A stretch of DNA of 8,346 nucleotides from an uncultured Trueperaceae bacterium (GTDB lineage Bacteria; Deinococcota; Deinococci; Deinococcales; Trueperaceae): assembly GCA_937911855.1 (NCBI GenBank), contig CALDPK010000181.1:1-8346 (forward strand). The letters are read 5' to 3'. Positions 1 to 5,797 of this stretch are shown piece by piece. The position numbers were made by a program, and so were the translations under genes. The notes below the pieces were generated by a model. It saw only the letters and a list, made by a program, of their open reading frames with translations, was not told the DNA's origin and searched no databases. The stretch's first letter is position 1; every line of letters begins with the position of its first letter.

Positions 1-68
1 ACATCCAGTTTGATCATTCCGGACTCTATCTTAGACAAATCGAGGATTTCGTTGATCAGCTTCAGCAG
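1..68 (-). other. Histidine-kinase-like segment fused in frame to dinB (suspected chimera)
   Basis: On the minus strand this stretch reads LLKLINEILDLSKIESGMIKLD in the dinB frame. That is the usual sequence of the second helix of the HisKA dimerisation domain in hybrid sensor kinases (LL.LINDILDLSKIEAG). DinB proteins do not have this after the helix-hairpin-helix. Bases 1-60 hold 25 G/C (42%), against 38 of 60 (63%) in bases 61-120. The junction lies around bases 57-68, where DinB and kinase would both encode LLKL, so a short shared sequence could have joined unrelated reads. A real fusion is possible but unlikely. Confidence 0.7.
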
Positions 69-671
69 GTCGGCGCCCGTCCTGATTCCCAGAGTGTGCA
101 TGCGTTCTGCGGTCTTCGGGCCCACCCCGTGAATGCGGTCGACTGGCAGTTTGCTGAGGATGGCGGCAGCGTCTTCCTGCAGGATCACGTTGAGCGCGTC
201 GGGTTTGCGCATGCCGCTGGCGAGTTTGGCCAGGAACTTGCAGTAACTGGCGCCCGCAGTGACCGTCAGGCCCGTCTCGCGTTTGATCTCAGCGCGGATC
301 TCGCGGGCGATGAGCGTCGCGCTTGGCGGGCCCATCAGGGGTGCGGTTACGTCAAGGTAGGCTTCGTCGATGCTGAGCGGTTCGACAAGGTCGGTGTACC
401 TGGCGAAGATCTCCCGCATCTGGTGGCTGACCGTCCGGTAGACCTCGAAACGTGGCCTGACGAAGATCAGGGCCGGGCAGCGTTCCTTCGCCATCCTCGA
501 CGGCATGGCGCTGCCCACGCCGAAGCGGCGTGCTTCGTAGCTGGCGGTTGCGACTACGCCGCGGGGACTGTCACTGCCAACGGCAATGGGCTTGCCCCGC
601 AGCTTCGGGTTATCGCGCTGCTCGACCGCCGCGAAGAACGCGTCCGCGTCAATATGCAGGATCTTCCGCAC
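1..671 (-). CDS. dinB: DNA polymerase IV (Y-family, DinB), 3' part missing or replaced
   Basis: Error-prone Y-family polymerase for translesion synthesis in the cytoplasm. Translation from GTG at 671 gives 223 codons to the window edge (the family is usually 350-400 aa). The N-terminus reads MRKILHIDADAFFAAVE, with metal ligand D8 and steric-gate F13. The finger motif YEARRFGV is at 46-53. The palm motif SIDEAYLDVT at 100-109 holds the catalytic D102/E103. SYCKFLAKLAS at 142-152 has Cys where this motif usually has Asn. The helix-hairpin-helix HGVGPKTAERMHTLGI at 181-196 is intact. From about residue 202 the sequence stops looking like DinB (LLKLINEILDLSKIESGM) and resembles a histidine kinase; the rest of the thumb and the little-finger domain are not seen. 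GTG is chosen because an in-frame stop lies four codons upstream and a TAATAT box ends 6 nt before it. It lies 38 nt downstream of the CNNM pair but has its own promoter. Identity is very secure for residues 1-200. Confidence 0.93.
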   Translation of the reverse strand, partial: MRKILHIDADAFFAAVEQRDNPKLRGKPIAVGSDSPRGVVATASYEARRFGVGSAMPSRMAKERCPALIFVRPRFEVYRTVSHQMREIFARYTDLVEPLSIDEAYLDVTAPLMGPPSATLIAREIRAEIKRETGLTVTAGASYCKFLAKLASGMRKPDALNVILQEDAAAILSKLPVDRIHGVGPKTAERMHTLGIRTGADLLKLINEILDLSKIESGMIKLD

Positions 672-677
672 GCGACC

Positions 678-683
678 ATATTA
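678..683 (-). promoter_or_regulatory. -10 box TAATAT of dinB (leaderless)
   Basis: TAATAT on the minus strand ends exactly 6 nt before the GTG at 671, which puts the expected transcription start at the start codon. No convincing -35 hexamer is seen at 16-18 bp. It supports the GTG start and gives dinB a promoter separate from the CNNM genes. Confidence 0.6.
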
Positions 684-696
684 CCTTAATTGATAA
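681..696. promoter_or_regulatory. Imperfect inverted repeat over the dinB promoter, possible operator
   Basis: The plus strand reads TTACC-TTAATT-GATAA; the 5-bp arms match at four of five positions. It overlaps the dinB -10 box by three bases, where a repressor would block transcription. It matches no LexA or DdrO/RDRM consensus that I can recall, so the operator role is a guess based on position. Confidence 0.25.
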
Positions 697-709
697 CTGC
701 CGATTGCGT

Positions 710-2047
710 TCACTCGCCCGTGGTCTCTTCTTCCTCGGGCGGAGCTTCAGGCAGGCGGATGACCACCCTGGTCACCGCCAGGCCGTCCACTTCCTGCACG
801 GTCAGTTCGGCACCGTTGGCCCCGACCACGTCCCCGACCTGCGGTGCGCGGCCGAGTTCCTCGACCACCAGTCCGCCGACGGTGTTCGCGTCGTCGGATA
901 TCAGGCTGTCAGGGTAGAGCTCGTTGAAGTCTTCCAGCAGCACTTCGCCTTCGACCAGCAGCGAGCCGTCAGGCATCTCGTTGATCTCGGGCAGCGACTC
1001 GTGGTCGTGCTCGTCGTACACCTCACCGACTACTTCCTCGATGAGGTCCTCAAGCGTCACGATCCCTTCGGTGCCGCCGTACTCGTCCATGACTACTGCC
1101 ATGTGAACGCGCAGGCGCTTGAATGATGCCAGCAGGCGCGCTGAGCTCATGTGCAGCGGCACCCTCGGTGCGCGGCGGAGCAGCGGTCGGAGGTCGAACG
1201 CTTCGCCTTCGTTGGCGCTGCGCCAGCGGATGAAGTCCTTGACGTGCAGGATGCCCCGGATGTGGTCCAGGTCGCCCTCGTACACCGGGAAGCGGCTGTG
1301 CTTGGACCTGACCATGAGCTCTATCAGGTCAGCTTCAGTGGCGTCGAGTGGCAGGCCTTTAACGCGTGGCCGCGGCGTCATGCACTGGTAAACTTCGCGT
1401 TCACCGAAGTCGAAGATGGCTTCGATGAGGTCGCTCTGCTCCGACTCGATCTCGCCGCCTTCGCTGCTTTCCCGTACCAGCATCTCCAGTTCGTTGGCCG
1501 TGTACAGGCGGTGTCCGCCCTGGAGCGGCAGGTTCATCATGCGCAGGAACGCACCGGCGATGGCGTTCAGCACCCACACGCCGGGCAGGAACAGCAGGTT
1601 GAGGAATCGCATGGCGGGCATGACGCCTGTCGCGATGCCTTCCGGTGAGTGCAGGGCCATGGCCTTGGGGATCATCTCGCCGATCACCACGTGCAGGTAA
1701 GTGATGACACCCAGGACGAACACCGTGGCTACCGTATGGGCGACGGCTTCACTGAGGCCGAACCACTGCTGCAGCGGCCCGTACAACCAGCCGGCGATCG
1801 TGGGTTCGGCGTACATACCGAGGGCAACGGTGACGAGGGTGATGCCCAGCTGCGCGACGGCTATGAACCGGTCCTGCAGCCTGGTGTTCTGAACGATCTT
1901 CAGGGCTTGACGCGCTGATGCTGACTGGTCTGCGAGTGCTTCGAGCTTGAACGAGCGGGAAGCGACGATCGCGAACTCAGCCGCGACGAAGATCGCGTTT
2001 ACGAATATCAGTACCGCCAGGATGACCAGTGGGACGAGGTAGGTCAT
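710..2047 (-). CDS. CNNM/CorC-family membrane protein, second of tandem pair (probable Mg2+ or other cation efflux)
   Basis: 445-aa member of the HlyC/CorC (UPF0053/CNNM) family, whose characterised members such as MpfA and CorC act in Mg2+ efflux or homeostasis at the inner membrane. The N-terminal DUF21/CNNM domain spans about 1-180: helix 1 at 3-29 carries N17 and the AEF motif (23-25), further hydrophobic stretches lie around 62-90, 103-125 and 145-168, and the signature GEMIPK is at 123-128. A CBS pair follows (about 218-340), beginning at MTPRPRV and ending in DEYGGTEGIVTLEDLIEE (321-338). The C-terminal CorC_HlyC domain (about 355-432) contains NTVGGLVVEELGR. The tail is acidic. Its ATG overlaps the stop of the upstream paralogue as ATGA, so the two are likely cotranscribed and translationally coupled. 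Length and domain order are normal. The exact ion cannot be read from sequence. Confidence 0.92.
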   Translation of the reverse strand: MTYLVPLVILAVLIFVNAIFVAAEFAIVASRSFKLEALADQSASARQALKIVQNTRLQDRFIAVAQLGITLVTVALGMYAEPTIAGWLYGPLQQWFGLSEAVAHTVATVFVLGVITYLHVVIGEMIPKAMALHSPEGIATGVMPAMRFLNLLFLPGVWVLNAIAGAFLRMMNLPLQGGHRLYTANELEMLVRESSEGGEIESEQSDLIEAIFDFGEREVYQCMTPRPRVKGLPLDATEADLIELMVRSKHSRFPVYEGDLDHIRGILHVKDFIRWRSANEGEAFDLRPLLRRAPRVPLHMSSARLLASFKRLRVHMAVVMDEYGGTEGIVTLEDLIEEVVGEVYDEHDHESLPEINEMPDGSLLVEGEVLLEDFNELYPDSLISDDANTVGGLVVEELGRAPQVGDVVGANGAELTVQEVDGLAVTRVVIRLPEAPPEEEETTGE

Positions 2048-3402
2048 GCTTCCGCTCCGCTGCTGGTGGTCTCGTCTGCCGGTGCTGCTTCGCCTGCCGA
2101 TATGGCCGGTGGGGTGAGGCTTACTTCGGTGACGGCGTACTCGTCGACCGATTCGACCCGCAGGAGCACCTGCTGGAGGTTGACTTCATCACCCACGCGC
2201 GGGGACCTTTCGAGCAGGTCCATCACCAGGCCACCGATCGTTTCAGGGCCGTCTTCGGGGAACGTGAGCAGCAGGCGTGCGTTGGCTTCGCTCACGAGCA
2301 TGTCGCCACGGACGTGAATGCGGCCGTTCTTGTCTTCGCGGAACAGGTCGGGTTCCAGGTCGAACTCGTCCTGAAGTTCGCCGAATATCTCTTCCAGGAT
2401 GTCTTCCAGCGTGACGATGCCGGCCATGCCGCCATACTCGTCGAAGATGATGGCCATGGTGGAGTTCTCCTGCTTGAATTCCTGCCACAGTTCATAAACC
2501 GTCATGCTTTCAGGGCTCAGTTTGGGTGGGCGCATCACGTCACGCAGGTTGCCGTCGGGCGTGGTCAGGTCAAAAACGAACAGGTCGCGGATGTGCAGCG
2601 TGCCGATAACGTTGTCGATGGTGCCTTCGTAAACGGGGAAGCGCGTGTGGGCGTCGTTGGAGAGGCGGCTGAGTGCTTCTGCCGGTGGCGTGTCCACGTC
2701 GATGGCGGAAACGCGTACCCGGGGGATCATGATCTGCCTGACGACACGCTCGTCGAGCAGGAACACGTTGTGGAGCATCTCGCGTTCGCTGGCGTCGATC
2801 ACGCCACCGCGGGCACTCTGCTTGAACAGGCCTTCGAGTTCCTGCGGTGAATGCACGTGCACACTGGTTCCGCCGTAAGGGATGTTGAACATGCGCATGA
2901 TGGCGAAAGCGGAGCCATTGAAGAAAGTGATGAACGGGCTGAGGAGGACAAGCGATACCTGGAGTGGCCTGGCGGAGGCGACGGCTACCCGTTCGGGGAA
3001 GCGCAGCGCTATGGACTTGGGAAGCAGTTCACCGAACACGACCTGGAAGCTCGTGATGCCCAGCAGGATCAGCACGGCCGTTACTCCGGCGGCTGTGGCC
3101 TCGTTGGCAATTCCGATGCTGGTGAGCCAGGGGGCAAGGACCGGTGCGAATATCGCCTGGCCGGCGTAACCGGCGATGAGGCTGGTCAGCGTGATGCCGA
3201 TCTGGGCTGCTGCTATTGCCCGGTCCAGCCGGTGGTGGTCTTCGAGGATGCGGAGAACCATCTGCGCCGGTCTTGAGCCGCCAGCTGCCATTTCGCTTAT
3301 GCGCGTCTTCCTGGCGCCGACCAGAGCGAACTCTGCAGCGACGAACAGCGCGTTGATTATCGTCAGTACGAGGACAACGACGAGCGTGAGCAGGAATGCC
3401 AT
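2044..3402 (-). CDS. CNNM/CorC-family membrane protein, first of tandem pair (probable Mg2+ or other cation efflux)
   Basis: 452-aa paralogue of the downstream gene with the same architecture. The DUF21/CNNM domain covers about 1-180, with helix 1 carrying NALFVAAEFALV and the signature GELLPK at 124-129. The CBS pair runs from IMIPRVRV (about 225) to DEYGGMAGIVTLEDILEEIFGE (321-342). The CorC_HlyC domain (about 358-430) contains TIGGLVMDLLERSPRVGD. The tail is rich in Ala, Glu and Thr. The start is the ATG at 3402: it gives a normal first helix and forms TGATG with the stop of the upstream leader ORF. A GTG two codons earlier (3408) is the alternative. No strong Shine-Dalgarno site and no 6-nt-spaced -10 box lie next to it, so translation probably depends on ribosomes arriving from the leader ORF. 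Two adjacent paralogues suggest a heteromeric pair or different ion preferences, which is inference. Confidence 0.9.
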   Translation of the reverse strand: MAFLLTLVVVLVLTIINALFVAAEFALVGARKTRISEMAAGGSRPAQMVLRILEDHHRLDRAIAAAQIGITLTSLIAGYAGQAIFAPVLAPWLTSIGIANEATAAGVTAVLILLGITSFQVVFGELLPKSIALRFPERVAVASARPLQVSLVLLSPFITFFNGSAFAIMRMFNIPYGGTSVHVHSPQELEGLFKQSARGGVIDASEREMLHNVFLLDERVVRQIMIPRVRVSAIDVDTPPAEALSRLSNDAHTRFPVYEGTIDNVIGTLHIRDLFVFDLTTPDGNLRDVMRPPKLSPESMTVYELWQEFKQENSTMAIIFDEYGGMAGIVTLEDILEEIFGELQDEFDLEPDLFREDKNGRIHVRGDMLVSEANARLLLTFPEDGPETIGGLVMDLLERSPRVGDEVNLQQVLLRVESVDEYAVTEVSLTPPAISAGEAAPADETTSSGAEA

Positions 3403-3551
3403 CAACACGTCGGACCTGCTAGACAGGCAGGCCGCGGTTTCCCGGAAAGTTCGAGGCTACCGGGCGGTTCTCCCGGTTCGTCTTCGGACTTGATGTTGGA
3501 GGGACTTCGCGGCTCCGACTCGGCTTCAGCCGAGAACAATGTAGTTACCAC
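3402..3551 (-). CDS. Predicted 49-aa leaderless leader peptide, acidic and proline-rich, coupled to the CNNM genes
   Basis: A small ORF not assignable to any family I know. It starts with GTG at 3551, exactly 6 nt after a TATAGT box, and ends in a TGA overlapping the ATG of the CNNM gene (TGATG). The peptide begins MVTTLFSAEAESEPRSPS and has 8 acidic residues and 8 prolines in 49, with the densest part EDEPGEPPG at 23-31. It has no membrane segment or signal peptide. Codon third positions are G/C in about 28 of 49, lower than I would expect for a conserved protein gene in this genome, so its function may lie in being translated rather than in its product. The frame is also open upstream to an ATG at 3584, but that start would precede the promoter. 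The role in regulating the downstream exporter is inferred. It could be chance, since the ORF is short. Confidence 0.5.
   Translation of the reverse strand: MVTTLFSAEAESEPRSPSNIKSEDEPGEPPGSLELSGKPRPACLAGPTC
3415..3534 (-). promoter_or_regulatory. Three GC-rich hairpins in the CNNM leader transcript
   Basis: In transcript order. Hairpin 1 (3534-3519): CTCGGC-tgaa-GCCGAG, 6 bp with a tetraloop. Hairpin 2 (3477-3459): ACCGGG-agaaccg-CCCGGT, 6 bp. Hairpin 3 (3431-3415): CCTGC-ctgtcta-GCAGG, 5 bp, ending 12 nt before the CNNM ATG. None is followed by a U-run, so they are not intrinsic terminators. I recognise no known riboswitch class. Hairpin 2 covers the codons for the peptide's EPGEPPG segment. 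Stems of this size occur by chance in GC-rich DNA, so function is uncertain. Confidence 0.35.
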
Positions 3552-3557
3552 AAGCGG

Positions 3558-3566
3558 ACTATAGCA
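3558..3566 (-). promoter_or_regulatory. Extended -10 promoter (TGCTATAGT) of the leader ORF and CNNM genes
   Basis: TG-N-TATAGT on the minus strand is a good extended -10 element, which can work without a -35 box, and none is evident. It ends 6 nt before the GTG of the leader ORF. The 69 nt between it and the upstream permease stop (3564-3632) show no gene and no clear terminator, so some read-through from the ABC operon is possible. Confidence 0.55.
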
Positions 3567-3632
3567 GATGCCGGGCAAAGCCATGTGATGCGCGCTAATA
3601 TCTTCGAAACTGCCGTGCCAGACGCAGCAACT

Positions 3633-5108
3633 TCACGCATCAAGCAGCAACAGCAGAATCATCACACCGAGTTGCACCGGCAGTACCAGGCCGGGAGCCC
3701 CGAAGGCGGTCAGCAGCAGGACCGGCGCGCTGGCCAGAAGGGCAGCAACGATCCACGGCTCCATGCGGCGGGGCGGAGCTCCTGTCCAGGAACTGTACTT
3801 CTCAAGCCACAACACCGCGCTCAGCAGCATGCTGGCTGTCAGCAGCAGGTCACCGGGGACAGGCGTCTGACCGCCGACCGTTATCCCGAGGACATCTGCG
3901 ATTATCGCCGCGAGTACCGCGAGGATCCCGGCGGGGATGATGCGGCCGATGGTGCGGTGCCAGGCGCTCAAGGGCAGGTGTTTCGGATAGCCGCCCACCC
4001 CGAGCGTGAACGCGGCCAGGTTGGCCATCACAAGCGCAGCCATGAGCAGCCCGAATGAACCGGCCAGGGGGGCGAAGAAGATGACCGCTACCACGGCAGC
4101 GAACTGGACGACCAGCCGCAGCTGGGCTCCCAGAGGCCGCCGGTAAAGCATCGAGAAAGTGCGCCAGGCGATCGCGTGGAACTGCGGCGCCCCGGGTCGG
4201 GGTGGCCTGATGCTGCGGCTGGGCCTGGTGGCGCCGGGCTTGTCGTGCAGGGTTGCCAGCAGGCGCGCGCGGTAGGCCGGATCGAAGTCCGCCGGGATGC
4301 CGGCCATGCCGGCGATGAGGTTCAGCTGCCGCATGGCGCTGAGTTCACTGAGCACGAAGCTCTGCGCAGCGAAACGCGGCGGATAACTACGCTCCAGCGT
4401 ACGGTGTACGACGTAAGCGCTGCCTGCCGCCAGCAGCAGCGGCAGGAACAGGCTCACCGGGCTGTTGCTGCTGAACGGAGCCGACAATCCCACAGTCGGC
4501 AGGAACACCCCGATGAGGGCGAACGCGGTCGCCAGCGGAAGCAGGATTATCGTCCGCAGGTCAGCGTCCGGATTGCCCCACTGGTTGTAACGGATCCAGC
4601 TCAGGTTCAGGTGACTGATGAGGATAAGCGCCAGACCGGGCCCCGCATACCAGGCGTGATAGTGAAACCAGTACGGAGCCACCACCGCGAACACGGTGCC
4701 GATCACCAGGCCGATCACGCCCAGTGAGACCCACCGCTTCATGAAAGGCCAGCGCAACACCGCGAAAGGCTGCACACCACTCAGGACAAGCCGGTAAACG
4801 TCGCGCCTGTTGACGTGCACCGGCGCAGCGCGCGCCCGGTAGATCAGACTGCCGAACACGAACGTCAGGGTAGTGGCTATCGGAACGCCGATGGGCACGG
4901 GCAGCGGTTCATCAAGTCTGCCCAGCAGCTCGATGCCCGAGATGGCGAACACCACCATCCAGAAGAGCAGGTACAGGATGGTCCACCAGCCCACCGACTT
5001 GCCGATCCAGTCGACGTACTCGCGGGTAGCCCGCCGCAAGGTCAGGTTGCGCAGGTACGTAACTCCTGCTGCCGGATCTGCGCCTGAGGGAACTGCAGGC
5101 TGGTTCAC
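3633..5108 (-). CDS. ABC transporter permease, ABC-2/exporter type, substrate unknown
   Basis: 491-aa polytopic membrane protein partnered with the ATPase encoded just upstream. About 11-12 hydrophobic segments can be seen, around 41-63, 72-92, 127-147, 153-172, 185-205, 217-237, 331-350, 351-372, 388-409, 419-435, 452-472 and 473-490, with a soluble loop at about 238-330 rich in Arg and Pro. The segment APVHVNRRDVYRLVLSGVQP (95-114) resembles the loop of putative ABC exporters in which a conserved APV.RR motif follows the second helix; this likeness is from memory. It starts with GTG, which overlaps the ATPase stop as GTGA, indicating one operon and coupled translation. The half-like arrangement (about six helices, loop, six helices) suggests one permease per gene, possibly acting alone with an ATPase dimer. 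I cannot name the substrate. It ends at TGA in 3633-3635. Confidence 0.75.
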   Translation of the reverse strand: MNQPAVPSGADPAAGVTYLRNLTLRRATREYVDWIGKSVGWWTILYLLFWMVVFAISGIELLGRLDEPLPVPIGVPIATTLTFVFGSLIYRARAAPVHVNRRDVYRLVLSGVQPFAVLRWPFMKRWVSLGVIGLVIGTVFAVVAPYWFHYHAWYAGPGLALILISHLNLSWIRYNQWGNPDADLRTIILLPLATAFALIGVFLPTVGLSAPFSSNSPVSLFLPLLLAAGSAYVVHRTLERSYPPRFAAQSFVLSELSAMRQLNLIAGMAGIPADFDPAYRARLLATLHDKPGATRPSRSIRPPRPGAPQFHAIAWRTFSMLYRRPLGAQLRLVVQFAAVVAVIFFAPLAGSFGLLMAALVMANLAAFTLGVGGYPKHLPLSAWHRTIGRIIPAGILAVLAAIIADVLGITVGGQTPVPGDLLLTASMLLSAVLWLEKYSSWTGAPPRRMEPWIVAALLASAPVLLLTAFGAPGLVLPVQLGVMILLLLLDA

Positions 5109-5746
5109 GTGTGCAGCTGTCCGTCGACGAGCTTCAGGTGGCGTGCACCAAGGTTGTCCAGCAGCTCGCTCTGGTGGCCGGTCAGCAGGACGGTGCCGCC
5201 ATGCCTGCAGCGTTCCTGCAGCGCCTCGTTGAGGAGCGACTGCGATTCAAGGTCAAGGCCGTTGTAAGGTTCGTCGAGCAGCAGAAGCGGCGTGTCGAGG
5301 CCCAGTGCGAGTGACAGGGCCAGCTTCTGCCTCATGCCGCGCGAGTGGGTGGATGGATACTCGCCGGTCCTGGTTGTCAGTCCGAAGCGGTCGAGCCAGT
5401 GGCTCATGCGTTCTTCCGCCTGGGGCTGCGCATAGATGAGTGACTGGAAGCGCATGTGCTCAGCCAGGGTCAGGTCTTCGTAAAGAGCTGCTTCATCCGG
5501 TACGAACACAAACCGCGAGCGGGCGTCGTTGCTGGTCGGCCGCAGTCCGTCGATGAAGATCTCGCCGTTGCTGGGGAGCAGGTTCACAAGGGCACGCAAG
5601 AGCGTGCTTTTGCCGGCGCCGTTGGCTCCGGTAAGCAGGGCAAGTTCACCTCTGTTCAGCGTGAGATCCACATGACTCACGATCGGTGTACCGCCCAGTT
5701 TCACGGTAAGTTCTTGAACTGCTAAAGGTTTGTCAGTGGCTGGCAT
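5105..5746 (-). CDS. ABC transporter ATP-binding protein
   Basis: 213-aa nucleotide-binding subunit that powers the adjacent permease on the cytoplasmic side. Walker A GANGAGKST is at 40-48. The Q-loop region reads VPDEAALYEDLT (82-93), with acidic residues instead of the usual Gln, as is common in ABC-2 export ATPases. The signature SRGMRQ is at 135-140, Walker B LLLLDEP at 154-160 with catalytic E159, the D-loop NGLDL follows, and the H-loop is H191 in LLTGHQ. The chosen start is the ATG at 5746 (MPATDKPLAV): a GGAG lies 4 nt upstream and TAGGTT is placed as a -10 box. An ATG at 5773 adds nine residues that do not look like an ATPase N-terminus and would lie upstream of that box. First gene of a two-gene operon, divergent from rsgA. 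Confidence 0.9.
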   Translation of the reverse strand: MPATDKPLAVQELTVKLGGTPIVSHVDLTLNRGELALLTGANGAGKSTLLRALVNLLPSNGEIFIDGLRPTSNDARSRFVFVPDEAALYEDLTLAEHMRFQSLIYAQPQAEERMSHWLDRFGLTTRTGEYPSTHSRGMRQKLALSLALGLDTPLLLLDEPYNGLDLESQSLLNEALQERCRHGGTVLLTGHQSELLDNLGARHLKLVDGQLHT

Positions 5747-5754
5747 CGCGCTCC

Positions 5755-5760
5755 AACCTA
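5755..5760 (-). promoter_or_regulatory. Possible -10 box TAGGTT of the ABC operon
   Basis: TAGGTT on the minus strand ends 8 nt before the ATG at 5746, giving an expected 5' UTR of only a base or two. The GGAG between box and ATG could instead be a Shine-Dalgarno site of a longer transcript. No clear -35. Weaker than the other -10 boxes in the window. Confidence 0.3.
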
Positions 5761-5785
5761 CCAGAAAACACATGAAGCGCCGTGT

Positions 5786-5791
5786 TATCTT
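5786..5791 (+). promoter_or_regulatory. -10 box TATCTT of rsgA (leaderless)
   Basis: TATCTT fits TANNNT and ends 6 nt before the rsgA ATG, the same spacing as at dinB, the leader ORF and the rmlB-like gene. No Shine-Dalgarno sequence lies before the ATG (GTTGCG), as expected for a leaderless message. No clear -35. Confidence 0.5.
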
Positions 5792-5797
5792 GTTGCG

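Noticed and set aside
678..700. DdrO/RDRM radiation-response site before dinB
   Set aside because: Aligned with the remembered consensus TTATGTYATYGACATAA, only about a third of positions agree.
2029..2850. Long open frame (273 codons) on the plus strand opposite the first CNNM gene, and similar ones opposite dinB and the permease
   Set aside because: They mirror real, family-identified genes on the other strand; the open frames come from GC-rich codon bias and their translations look like no protein family.
3519..3534. CTCGGC-tgaa-GCCGAG hairpin as terminator of the ABC operon
   Set aside because: It lies downstream of the CNNM promoter and has no U-run; it is better described as part of the leader.
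3403..3557. Known Mg2+ (M-box), Mn2+ (yybP-ykoY) or other riboswitch before the CNNM genes
   Set aside because: I could not find conserved core sequences of these classes; an Infernal search would decide.
3402..3584. Longer 60-codon version of the leader ORF starting with ATG at 3584
   Set aside because: The extra 11 codons span the TGCTATAGT promoter element; the GTG at 3551 fits the 6-nt spacing seen at other genes.
5747..5773. Nine-residue N-terminal extension of the ABC ATPase (ATG at 5773)
   Set aside because: The residues MCFLVGWSA do not match an ATPase N-terminus, the segment contains the likely -10 box, and GGAG lies just before the ATG at 5746.
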